From the NCBI GenBank assembly GCA_026874595.1, contig CM049312.1:56797429-56861428 (forward strand): DNA of 64,000 nt, written 5' to 3'. The stretch's first letter is position 1, and each line of letters starts with the position of its first letter. Position numbers and translations under genes: made by a program. Shown piece after piece: positions 43,601-57,600 of the stretch. This stretch comes from Sipunculus nudus (Eukaryota; Annelida; Sipuncula; Golfingiida; Sipunculidae). The notes below the pieces were generated by a model that saw only the letters and a program-made list of their open reading frames with translations, did no database searches and was not told the DNA's origin.

Positions 43601-46600
43601 TGCACCCAGCCAAATGTAGCCTCATTTGCTTTATGCGGCCTGGAAAATTAACACACTTCCCGGGGCTTCAACGTTGATTGTTTATCAATACAACGTGTAC
43701 TGAGATGTTATGATCGCATACTTTAAACCCAATCAAGGATGAATAAACACAGACATTTCTTGTAGGCTTTTTTCTCAGTAAAAGGATTTATGATAATCTG
43801 GCACAAATCTGTTTATCTTGCAAAACGTTGCTGGATATTATAATATCTTATGTACCATTGCTGCAAGTCCAATGTCCACCAAAAAATGTAGCTGCCTAGG
43901 CAAACAGCTGTCATTTTTTCCTTCTTGCATCAGTGTTTCTTTCAAATTCACAGCCTGCTAAGCAAACAGCATTAATGTGTTATTTATAAGTCTGCCTGGT
44001 CATATTAACATATTACTGATCTATCTGTGCCATTCCAATGCTTACTGTATAAATTTTATATCCAATGATACAATATCAATCTTTTAGGCCATAAACTTAT
44101 CTACATCAACCGCTCAGGATGTGTATTCGTATATGTCAATTGTACATCCTACATCCAAATTAGGTTTTTTTTTTCTTCCAGCTATTTATTACATGCTGGA
44201 TAATTTGTTTCTTTTCATGTACTATATCAAGCTATTTCACACATTGGATCATCTGTTTCTCTCCTAGTTCTACATGTCATATCAACTGTGAGACTACATC
44301 ACATATTAGGACTACAGATCTGCATCTGTCAATGTGTTTCATTCAATATCTGAGTAAAAAAAGTGGATCATCTGTTTCTGTACTAGTTCTACATGTTGTG
44401 TCAACTGTGAGACAACATCACATATTATGACCATAGGTCTTCATCTGTCAATGTGTGTCATTCCATGTCAAATGTCGGAGTACCTCAAAAACTGGATCAT
44501 CTGTTTCAATCTATGTTCTTCATTACCATGTAAACTTTCAAGCTACATCACATATTAGATCATCTGTATCTGTCAATGTGTTACATTCCATGTCAACTGT
44601 CAAGCTACATCACACACTGGATCATGTTTCAGTACATGTTCTACATCACACCCTGGATCATGTTTCAATCCATGTTTTACATGCCACATCAACTGTCAAG
44701 CTACATCACACACTGGATCATGTTTTAGTCCATGTTCTACATGCCATGTCATGTGTCAAGCTACATCACACACTGGATCATGTTTCAGTCCATGTTCTAC
44801 ATCACACACTGGATCATGTTTCAGTACATTTTCAACATCACACCCTGGATCATGTTTCAATCCATGTTTTACATGCCACATCAACTGTCAAGCTACATCA
44901 TACACTGGATCATGTTTTAGTCCATGTTCTACATCACACCCTGGATCATGTTTTACATGCCACATCAACTGTCAAGCTACATCACACACTAGATCATGTT
45001 TCAGTACATGTTCTACATCACACCCTGGATCATGTTTTACATGCCACATCAACTGTCAAGCTACATCACACACTGGATCATGTTTCAGTACATGTTCTAC
45101 ATTACACCCTTGATCATGTTTCAATCCATGTTTTACATGCCACATCAGCTGTCAAGCTACATCACACACTGGATCATGTTTTAGTCCATGTTCTTCATGC
45201 CATGTCATGTGTCAAGCTACATCACACACTGGATCATGTTTTAGTCCATGTTCTACATCACATCCTGGATCATGTTTCAATCCATGTTGTACATGCCACA
45301 CCAATGTCAGGCCACATCACACACTTGATCATGTTTCAGTACATGTTCTACATCACACCCTTGATCATGTTTCAATCCATGTTTTACATGCAACATCAAC
45401 TGTCAAGCTACATCACACACTGGATCATGTTTCAGTTCATGTTCTACATCACACACTGGATCATGTTCCAGTCCATGTTCTACATACCATGGCAACTGTC
45501 AAGCTACATCACACACTGGATCGTGTTTCAGTACATGTTCTACATGCCTCATCAACTGTCAAGCTACATCACATATAAGACCATCTGTATCTGTCAAATT
45601 TTCCACATAAAACGTCATCTGTTCACCCACATTTTCTTGATTTAAATAGAAAATCATAGTATTTCACTACAAGTGAGGTCCTGTAGGCTGCTCTATGCCT
45701 ACACCTGTTTCCTTTGAGTGTATTATAAAAAAAAAAACAACAACAATAAAAATTACCCCTTTACTTATGCAAATGTTGCTGCAATTTAATTTTTTTTCAG
45801 GAGACAACATGACCAAAGATTGCTTGACAATGTGCACAAATCTGAACTATGACACTGTGAACTATAGTACAAAAACAGGATCTTACATCAGTTTCATGGC
45901 GATGGGATTCTACTTAAAGGCACTTGGAAGGCTCCCTCTCTACTTGTGAGCCCACTCATATATGTGTAGTAACACTTCAAAGAGGATTATTGGCAAGTGT
46001 GCAGTGTATAGTAGTCAGGTCAAAGTGTACAGCAGTCACGTCAAACAGCTACAGTTACAAATACCCTTAGGAATGGTCTGAAAAGCTTACAACTTGTCCT
46101 TTGTGGCATATATGAACCCAAAAGTAAAAGCCCCCCCCCCCATCCTCTGATATAAGGACCTGGTCTAATATCTACCATTGACACCCCACTTATGATCAAG
46201 ATCTAAAAACCTATCCAAGAATATCACTTTCGCAATTTATATCACAGAATATACATGTCGAGGCCCAGATTAGAATCTGGCCAAATTTAAAACTAGGCCA
46301 GCCCAGATCAAAATTTTGATTTGGACCGGCCCAGATCAAAATTCTAATCTGGGCCAGACCAGTTTTAAACTGTGCCAGACCAGATTAAAATTTTGATCTG
46401 GGCCAGTCCAGATTAAAATCCTGTGGTGAAGACTTCAGGATTTAAATCTGGTCTGGACTGATTTTAAACTTGGCCAGCCCAGATTAGAATTTTGATCTGG
46501 GCCAGTCAAGTTAACAATCCTGTGGTGGACTGATTTTAAACTGGGCCGGCCCAGATCAGAATCCTATTCTACTCCTAGGCTGGCTTCAGTTACACTATAT

Positions 46601-48623
46601 TTACCTAGCTGGCCTATCATCAATTCAAAGAACATTGTAAGTCAATAATAATTAATATTTTGTGAATTTATTTCATATTCTATGAAAATATCATATATAT
46701 ATTTAGGTTATATTTTGTAATTTTTTCTCATATATTATACTTGTTTACATAATTTTAAATTAATTAAAATAGCCCTATATAAAAACATTCAACAACACAA
46801 GTATGAGAATTAAAATTATATAATTTATAATATTGAAGAATACCACATCACCTACTTTCTCAATATAAGCTGCATACTTGAAAGATTGAGGAAAATATGA
46901 TGAAATTAATAAATCAGATGAATTAATTACATGTACTGCAAATTGCTATGTTTAAATTTTTTTTATGGTCTCTTCCTTCCCCAGGGCCCTGATACAAGGT
47001 TCTTGCTTTCAAAGGTTTTTAAACTTCCAATAATAAAACTAGAATACAGGTAGTCGACAAGCGACTACGTGTATCCTCTAAAATCAGAGTGGAAAGGGTG
47101 AAGTGAGGCATGGATTGAGTGGCAAGGGGAAATACAGTGAGGTGTGTTGCATATTAGCATGGATGTCTGCAGCCAACATGTTTATGTAGGTTGCGCCACC
47201 TACCACAAAATCCAGAAAGCTGTCCAAGTTGTATACATATACAAAATTTTAGGCAGAAAAGTCGAACCACTACATGTATATGAGTGATTTTATCCCACAG
47301 CAGACAAACAGACTTGTGCAAATATAGTGCAAGGTGGTGCCACCAATTTTGTGTATGATTAAGAGCTATGTAAGATCTATACGCATGCAACATTTCAGGG
47401 GGATATGTCCAACCAGTCCTGAGATATAAGCCTGAATGTCTGCAGCATTAGCATAAATGTAGGTGGCACCATCTGCCAAAAAAATCAAGACAGCTATCCA
47501 AGATGTATAAACACGCAAAATTTTAAGCAGATAAGGCAAACCACTACAGAGATATGAGTGATTTTAGCCCACGGCACACAAACAGACGGACACTGTACAA
47601 AAATGGTTGCAGGTGGCCCCTCCAGTTTTGTGTATGATAAAAAGCTATGTGAGATCTATACAAAGGCAAAATTTTGGCCCAATCAGTCATACAGTTCCTG
47701 AGATATAAGCTTGTATGTCTGCAGCGTAAACTAGAATGTAGGTGGCGCCATCTGTCATAAAATCAAGAAAGCTGTCCAGGATGTGTAAACCTGTAAAATT
47801 TTAGGCAGATATGTCAAACCACTGCCGAGATATGAGTGATTTTAACCCATGGCAGACAAACAGATCGACACTGCAAAAATGATTGCAGGTGGCGCCACCA
47901 GTTTTGCATATGATAAAGAGCTATGTGAGATCTATACACATGCAAATTTTCAGGAAGATACGTCAAACCAGTCCGGAGATATAAGCATGAATGTCTGCAG
48001 CGAGAATGTGAATGTAGGTGGTGCCACCTGTCATAAAATCAAGAAAGCTATCCAGGATGTATACGCAAATTACGCATGCCTAATTTCAGTTGAATTAGTC
48101 AAACCACTGCAGAGATATGAGTGATTTTAACCAAAGGCAGATGAACAGATGGACACTGTGCAAACATGGTTGCAGGTGGCACCACCATTTTTTGTGTATG
48201 TTATAAAGCTATCCAAAGGCTAAATTTGTACAAAAATTTTTTCCTGATCGGTCACACGGTTCCTGAGATATGTGGGTTTATGTGTGGAAACAGACACACA
48301 AATGGACACTGGGCATAGAGGAAAGGTCAGAGGTCAACGCCAATTGGTTAGGCACCAGTTTACATGTGACCTGATAACTGGTGTAAGTTTCGGAAAAATC
48401 TGTCCAGTAGTCTCTGAAGAGTTCTCAGGAAAGGAACGCCGCCGCGGACCCCGGTCAAAAACATAGTATCCGCAAAACTTTGTTTTGGCGGATACAATAA
48501 TTTTACCCAAAGGGATGGAGGATGAATTATGTACTGTACCTGTACTCATCTGTATTTATCTGTGTTAATTTTTACAATTTTATACAGTATTTTTTACTGC
48601 ATACGGCACATTATTTATATATA

Positions 48624-48681
<58 letters not shown>

Positions 48682-51600
48682 TATCAGTATGGTAATAACA
48701 TATAATAAAAAGTTAATCCACATAAAGAGAATGACTGCATAATAGGTCTGAAGTGGTGACGAGAAAAATAGTTCCTCGTAGAACAAGTGATTATTTATCA
48801 TAATTTGATCACTTATTTCTGTTTGATGATGGCTTGTTTTATTACCAGATATAACTTGGTAATTAGTATTAATTATCTGTTATATTATCAATGTAATTAA
48901 TATACCCTGACACATTGATAATTAAATGGATGTATCTGTTGACGATTCACTGCTAATACCTTTATTAATCGTTCATTACAATTTAACGACACCAACAACT
49001 CTCACTTTCAGGTTGATCTAATAAATGTTATCAGAGGTATTGTTTTTGATGTTACAACAATCAATACAGTTATGTAAAATATAAATGATAATTGTAGTGC
49101 TGAATTGCAATTTGAGTCTAATATGAATTCTGGCTGATGCAATGAATCTTATTACAGGCATGTGTTATATATAGAAATAACAAACAATACAGTTCCATAA
49201 GTATAAATGATAGTTGTGTTCCTAAGTAAAGGTCAATGAGTCTAATATTCATGAACTAAGGTTTAAATAATGAATCTTATGGTAGATATTCTTTATATAG
49301 AAACAGTCAATGCAAATGAAATATTTTGTCAAATGCATTTTAATCCTAATATTAGTGTAAATAGCCTGTTACTTAATTTGAGGCACAAAAATTAATTTTA
49401 TAATAATACATGTCTGATATTTATATATCAGTGAGTAAATCTGTAGAGTAAAATTGTAAAATTAGTAGAAGATCATCTTGCAAGATGTATTTGAATACAA
49501 AAAGTGTTCTCCTGTGTCATTCCTAAGGCTTTTTATGATAAAACACCAACACAGGAACTCTGGAGACATGAAACAAGGCATCTATTAACTGAATATATGG
49601 ACATGACCTGTATCTCTCCTGGCTTCCCCTTGTCCTTTCACTTTTTAATCACAAGATTCCACTAAGATGACATAAAATACAACATTTATTAACTCAATAT
49701 GTGGACATGCTGAGTGTCTCCTCTGGTTCCCTCCAGTCCTCTCACTTTTTAATCACAAAACAAAGGGGCACGCAAACCTGTGCTTGACATAAGAAATCAT
49801 GTGTCAACTTTCAAATGACGCTCACAAAAACTAGTTCATTATTTTATGACATATCCAAGGATATGAATATGTATCTCCTGATCATTTTTTAAACAGTAGT
49901 GAACTTACCACTTTGTAGTGTGTTCACTTTGTGCTCTGCTTCTCCCAATTTTTTCGCAACGGACATCTGAGTCTCCTGTAGCTGTCGCTCTTTCTCAGCA
50001 AACTGTCGCTGGAGCTCCCGTTCTTTTTCTTTGGCTCTTGCCTGAAAAAATATAAAAAATATTACCATCTTAAAAAGTGCAGTTAAAAAGGTGTTCAAAT
50101 TAGAGATGTCACATAGAAAAGCATACTATGGGATACTGCTTTGTGGTCCTCTAGATACAGTGGACACCATTATCTTAAAGCAGCTTTGGAAATTTATTTG
50201 CATATCTTCATCTCACTGGTTGTGATGCCAAATAAAAAATATCTTATTTTTGTTTATATGACAACTGGAAGTTTCAATACAATTTTTACTTTTTGATGGT
50301 TTGATTTTTACTGAGAAAATATAGCAGATGTACTGACCACTTGTTGAACATGTGTTTATTTGGATAATATGAAGATAAAGATTGACCATAATGGTCTGTT
50401 ATCTTATCTTAAACCAAGAAGAAGTATCATAATATATGGTGACGTGTTATAACAGAAGGACACAAACAGTTATATAAGCGATACTGAATATGACAATGGG
50501 ATACAGGAGATCACTCAGTTATCCAATCCCTGCAGCTGTATCCAAAAGGTTCCACAATTAGGCTTGAACCCATGCATCAAAATCTAAAACCAAAATAAGA
50601 GCTCTGAAAGCCCAGTGCTACATCAGAATACACCTGAAAAGATTCCCATTTTGAACAACAGCAATAACTGGTGCCAAGGAATCATATGAGCCAACCCCTG
50701 GGTCTCCTGAATGTTATTACAGCCCTCCCCATCTCATCATCACCATCTTCCTTGGGAGAAGACCATCAGCCGCATCCACTTAAGCTGTAGGTGTACATCT
50801 TGCAGCCCTTATGACAAGCCTTTCACAGCGGGCCGACAGTGCTTACCCAGCCATCCAGACTGGAGATGCCATATTCGGGATTAAAAAAAAGCCTCCAGCT
50901 CTCTGCTTTTAATCCACACCTGTGTAGCTCTGCCAAATAAGAGTTACACGCACCTGTGCAGACTATGACTGAACTGCAAGTGAAGAAATGACCAGGCCCT
51001 GCCTATTTCAATCATCATCTCCTGCCTGGTGTAACGGAAAAAACACACACCCGGCACATCCCTGCCTCTATTTCCAATTTTGGTTTTTTGTTAATACACT
51101 TGAATATGGTGGCAGAAATCAATGTAATTGAATTCCACTCAATGGTGTTTGATTGACAGTGCATTTTTTTCTTACAACAATGATTACATTATAAAAAATA
51201 TTACAGGGCCTGACAGAAGAGAGAGATTAATATACTATTTTACACTGGCATTGAACAGGAAAAAATACAGGGAAACTGACTGCTGATATAGTAAGTGCTT
51301 AAGGAAGCAATTGTAGAGTTCCCAAAAGAAAATTACTTTGAATATTTATAATCAAGGGATTGAAAAAAAAACAGGTTTATAATTTTGCAGGCCAGCAAGG
51401 ATGCATACAAAAGATTATAAAAAAGAAACCAGGTATCTAAATAATAGGTATTTCTTTTCCAAATAAATAGTTTTTCTGTAGATTTAACTCTTTTTTTTAT
51501 AAAAATAAACTAGAAAGCAGAAATATGTACAAGGAAACCTCCTTTAACAGACATCTCCCTGCTGTGGCCACCACCTTATTACAGAGGCATGAAAGGGTCC

Positions 51601-54600
51601 TGTGATTAGTAGACTTATAATCTTCATGATACAGACACCTCTGTTCAGGTCCTGTCAGTGTCCAGAACAGGAAGGCTATACTGTGCCTAATTTGTCATTT
51701 ATATTTTTTTAACATTCCCTAAAATAAACACTCTTTGTTTATAAACACTGCATATTCCAGATTAATTTGACCAGTGCTAATTTTCATTTGGGCTGTTGGT
51801 CTTGTTACTGCAAAAAATACACACCCCACTCCATAATAAACAAGCAATAGGCCTCTGAGCTGCCTGTAACTTGTGATTTAGATTTCAGGTATTGAAGAAA
51901 TGCTATATATAAATGCACCATCAATGTTTAAAAGGTCTATGCTGAAAGCTACCCTCAGTGAAATAGGTTTTTATATTTAATATGATTTTGTAAACAAATC
52001 ATGCTACACAAAGATGCAAGACCTTTATAAATAATCTTCAAATCTTCAAACATGAAATTTATACAATAAGGTTTTTTATATGCCCCTTTTGTACAGGATA
52101 TAATTATGTCTGTCTGAATTGTGAATAAACAACATATTTTATCCAATATTTTATTTTTTTTTTTGCTCAGAAATGAAAGGCAGTACATTGCAGCCACAAC
52201 AATAAGTCTTTTATAATTTAAAACTTGGGCCTGCAAAACACATTATGTTCTCCAAAGCACAGTGGAACTTCTTTCAGCAAGACTCCAGTAAAACAGAATA
52301 ATTTTGAGATACCATTAACTGCAACCCCTGGCACACAATTTTACACTTTGCAAAGAGAGGGGTCCATTGTTCATTATTAGCTCAAAGACAGAGCTACAAC
52401 ATTTAGCTATTTAGGTCTATCTGGCACTCCCTGTACCAGTAAAGGCTTAACAGATACGGACTTGAAAGATCAATCAAGATGATATCAGTAGTATGAATAG
52501 TGAAAAATAACTGCACTGTAGTTTACTGGGAACACTGTAGGTTACAGTGCACAAAGATGATTATAATATATATTTGATAACAGTTTATGATGCTTTTAAA
52601 CAACTGGTTTAAATCTTACCTGAGCTGTGGCTTCCATACGCTCTTCATATTCTTTTAGCTTTTCTTTTAGCGTCTTGATGGTAACCTCTGAAAAGACACA
52701 AATGATCCATATTGAGCTGGTTCTCCGCTTGGTTGGGCCGTTGTCTCTATTGATTTCCCATATCTGTCAACACAGCTTAATCTTTAAACACAGCAATGCA
52801 TTATGACAGATGACAATGTTATCTATATAAGTTCTATCCTCCAGGCATTCAAAGAAAATGATGAGATTTTAAAAACTGAGAATCTGGGAGTTTAATTTTC
52901 ACCTAAATACGGACACAGATATACCTGTATGTATAATATAAACATTCTAAATCAATAAAAGGTTTAAGTCATGAAGCAAGTAATTACTTCAAAGCTGGCA
53001 ACAGAAGCAGAGAAAGCAGCTGTCAAAATCAGAATTTGTTTAGAATCAGGCCAAACTGTGATTCTCTGGCCACACCTTTATAAGGCCTAACGTCCAAAAA
53101 AAGGTTAGTCAGACAGAAAATCAACAGAATGACACTGCAGTAACAACCATCATGGGTGTGAACCAAAGCAGAGGTCAAAACCAGAATCTGTCTAAAATAT
53201 GACAACATACTGACACTATGCAGCTTGTACCACAACTGTCTGAAACAAAAGTTGAGGTCAAAACCAGAATGTGTCAAAAATATAACAACTTTCCTGACAC
53301 TATGCAGCTCAGATCACAACTGTTTTAAACCAAAATTGAGGTCAAAACTAGAATCTGTCTAAAATATGACAGCATACTGACACTATGCAACTCAGATCAC
53401 AACTGTCTGAAACCAAAATTGAGGTCAAAACCAGAATCTATATAGGGCAAATGAATGATCTTCTGGTAATAACCAGAACAGGTCTAGTAAACTAGATGTG
53501 TCGGAACGACATGAATGCACCCGCCTGGGGCAAATTAGAAACATTTGTTGAATTTTTAGTTCAGGTGTCATATGGTCAAAAGTAGGTCAACAAAGGCAAA
53601 ATGCAAACTCGATCTGTAACTGGTCATTATCTGCCCACACACCAAAAATCAGGCCAATTTCTGCAGGTATTGCAAAAAAAAAAGTCAGTACATGTGTATT
53701 TGTCATGAAAATTTATATTTTTCATGAAATTTTCTATGTTCAGGAGCCGTAAAACGGTCAAAAGTAGGTCAGCTGGGACGAACGTGAACTCGATCTGTAA
53801 CTGGTCATTATCTGCCCACACACCAAAAATCATGCCAATATCTGCAGGCACTGTGAAAAAAAATCCGTACAACTGTTTTATTTAGGAATGACGGAAGGAC
53901 AGACATGGGTAAAACTATATGCCCCGGCCACTTTGTGGCGGGGGCATAAAAAACAGTGTTCAAAACCTGAAGCTGCCTGAAATAACAGCACCTGAATGTT
54001 TCTCTGGCACCCCAAGACTGTCTCTAAGACACAGAAAATGGTCACAACCAGAAAACTGATGGCCTGATGGTCACAACCAAAACTCATTAAAACTTACACC
54101 ATAACCAGATCTCACATGGATCATAACAAGAAGGTACTAAAATATCATACAATAGTAGGTCCTTCATCACTAAATGACATGACTCATAAAAATCTGATAG
54201 CAGTAACTTACACCTTTCACAAACATATCGTCAAAGCCACATTAGTTCATTATGATGACATGCTTGCATGACAGTTGCGCTCCTCTGCTTTCCAAGTATT
54301 TGGAGGGAGCATTTGTCTTATCTTTTTTATTAACCATAGAAAAAAGATAATTTTTCTCAGTAATGTCATCAATGTTCCAAGAATTTAAAAAAAATATGTA
54401 TTTATTTCATTATGATACAAACATGTACAACAGAACATTAAGTTAAAATTTCTTTCTAGCATGTATTTTTTAAATATTTTTTATCAAGTATTAAGCGCCA
54501 TCTAGAAGGCATCATGAACATCATCTTAACTCGAACTAAAAGCTCGCTTCTTGATTCTATAAGGCCTTTGACAGTTAATGTACCATGACCAAGGGCGTAG

Positions 54601-57600
54601 AGAAGAGACCATTGTGATAGCCTTGACATTTATATATCACCTACTGATTATATTTTTATATAAAAATTCATAGAAAACTTGTTTCAGGTAACTGTGATTA
54701 AATGAGGAACTAAGATCCACAACAAGTTTTTATGAGTGGACACATAACTTATATTCAAAGGACTTGCAAATATCAGTGCATACAGGTCAGTGAAAAAGTG
54801 ATCACATGGAAAAAGATGACGGAAAATTCATACAGATAAACACATATAAGATGAACCACATAAAGGGGATGAGAATTTAGTAAAATGAAAGATAGACACA
54901 AGATGAAAAAGGATGGAAAGAAGGAAATATGGACTGATTAAAAGAAACAGAAAGTACACCTTAGAGAGAATCACTGACTGACACAATAAAAGTGTGAACA
55001 AGAGATGGAAAATGCAAAACCTACTACCCTAGATTTTACTGAAAGGGTTTATACCTTTCCAATATAGAATGAAAATATTTCATATCAGTCCACTGAATAC
55101 CATTTAAAACCCTATAGGCTGCTTTGGCACAAACTTAGAACAAACTTGGAATTTCCAAAAACAATAAAATGAGTACAAATAATGTTTCAGTAGGACATTT
55201 TTCAATCTTTATTCCCTGGTGATCCTGAGTGCAAAGCCTGTAACCCACAAAGTAAATGTTGCTTGCACCAAAATCTAATACAGTCTGTCCTGCCAATTTC
55301 TTAAACTAGTGCATTGTATACCTTTAACTCATACACAAACCTTCAATATTTTGGTTTTAGTCTGTACAAAAGATGATGGCACATGAACACCTTTGAAATG
55401 ATTAAAAGGGATGAATCAGTCTGGGGATGATAAGAGAAAGGATTAATGACATGAAGATATGCCAAGGACTGGGCTCAAGGTGTGAATCTATATGCAGAGA
55501 GTTTGATGGCAATTGGACCCATATCAGCTGAGAAGATGCTGGAATAATGCTCTTGGGTGACTGCACCCAACTTAATTGGAGCAGGATATCTGAATATTAC
55601 AATAAAAGAATTACAATATTGTAATTTTTTCCTGCATAAAAAGTCTAAAACTGCTGAACTGTAAAATGAGACTCAGACAGAATTAAGATGGAAAGGTTAA
55701 TGGGCAATACATACACACATCATACAAGAAGAGAAACAGATAAACAGACATATAATTATTGAGGGAGAGAAAAATGACAATGCTGCAAAACACAAGTCCA
55801 TAAAAACTGCTCACAATTAATATTAAAGAAAAAAGTATGATTGCAAGAAATACAATCATACAAAGATTCTATAGCCAATAAATGCCTCAAGTGCTCATGT
55901 GCAAATTATACAAAGGTGAAAGGCTAATTTTCCTTCAATAAAAGTCAACTTTAATATAACGTTTATGTGATTTTACCGTTTAAGTCAGGGAGGTCCAAGT
56001 GCAATCACATAAACTGTTAAACAGTAGCTTTAAGGTGTTGAACGGACTCTTTAAGGCTGCTGTGGCTGGCAGGTAATATTGTCCTCAACAAATTAGAATA
56101 GCCTCTGTAGAAGAAAGAGTCATATGAGGGAAGATTATATGTCACTATATGTCACTATTATTTTCAGCTGTGACTTTATTTCACCATAGGGTGCCCATGA
56201 TTTTTGGTGATAAGTATGAAATGCTCATAATAATCTGATTCAAAAAGTTATCAATGTTAAACATAATGACTTTCTTCAGGCCTTTACATGAGGTGATGGC
56301 ACTGGATAGTAACTTATGGCCAATGATGCATTTTACATAATGAACTCGGGTTGATATGAACATTAAAGTTTCACTTGTGTGACCTGGTATTAAACTGCAT
56401 TTCTTTTTAAGGATCATGAACAATATTGAATATTAAACATGTAACTACAGGACATCATGAGATGCTTTAATGATGAAGTATTTAATCATCAATAATTAGT
56501 CTGCTTAGCAGTGTTAATAATACATGTATTATTCTCTATGAATATACAAAATCATGTACTCTTCACTGATAAATACATGATGACAAGTATGGTTAGCTAA
56601 GTGCTGTCACCAAGTAATACAAACTTCATGAATTATCCATGAATACAAGATTTCCTATTATCTTATCTCAAGTGTGATCATTGCAAACAGGATATTGTTA
56701 AGTGACTCTGTATCTCTATCAAGTTCGATAAGGGAATGTTTTAAAAATAGAGCTCAAGTAAAGGTTTTGTGCACCATTTGAATGGTTCTGTTATAGAACT
56801 ATACAAGAATGTCTGAAAAACTTGTACAATACTACATATTTTTATATAGTTTGTTATGAGACATGTTTTGTTGTGGGACATTGTATATTCAGTTACATTG
56901 ATTTCCAAAGCTTTAATCCATTATTTTTTTAAGTAATAAGAGGATCAAAGAGGATAATCAGGGGGGAGGGGCATAACTATTTGGATTTGACCAAGAGCAA
57001 CATTATAGTGGTTATTCATGGTACCAGAATATATAACCACATTAAGTTCATAAAATTAATAAAGATTTCTGAGTGATCTGATTCAACAAATAGAAAATCA
57101 ACCCCTGAATCAAACACAGATGATACCATAACCTCCTGGGCAAAAATGTGGGAAGAATCTAGTGATAAATTGGTAGCAAAATCACGATAATGTATATCTT
57201 GTTTATTTGAAATTCATTTACTTCAACAAGTACCATGTTTATATTAATCTTTACCTGTTAGGTTACATGATACAGGAGGCATGACCATTGACATACAGGA
57301 TTAGCTGGTAATATATGACTTATTAATAACCACCCAGCAGTAGATCTGATAAAGAAATCCATACTGATCCAGCAAGACAAAGGGCACCACAGAAACAGGC
57401 ATGGGAAGAAAAGCCGCAACCATTGACTTATCTACTGACAATGAGCAGTTAACACACATAACCACTACCATGGACAGTTGACTGGCTGACCAGTGTATGG
57501 AACCTCCTGAGGCGAATGTCAGGATGTCAGAGTAGCTCACCCAATATCAACTTGCTCATTAAAGGGATCAATGCAGCCTTTCAGTGGTTCATGTTTCGTT

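Larger units (their letters stand above)
33575..49908 (-). other. Intron 3 (16.3 kb)
   Basis: The longest intron. No exon was recognised. It contains candidate complex blocks (37020, 40210, 43330), a large modular minisatellite (44200-45620), a palindromic array (46261), a Helitron-like element with a 276-bp tandem core (47038-48500) and a TA run (48628). The remainder, including 33900-37000, 37300-40200, 41600-43300 and 48700-49880, is A+T-rich with no structure I can support. Confidence 0.75.

Noticed and set aside
44455-45645. 396-codon plus-strand open frame
   Set aside because: It lies wholly in a tandem satellite whose modules are multiples of three and stop-free in several frames. The peptide is pure repeat, with no start context or splice partners.
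47849-48124. 91-codon plus-strand open frame
   Set aside because: Inside the 276-bp tandem core of a nonautonomous element; reads through repeat halves.
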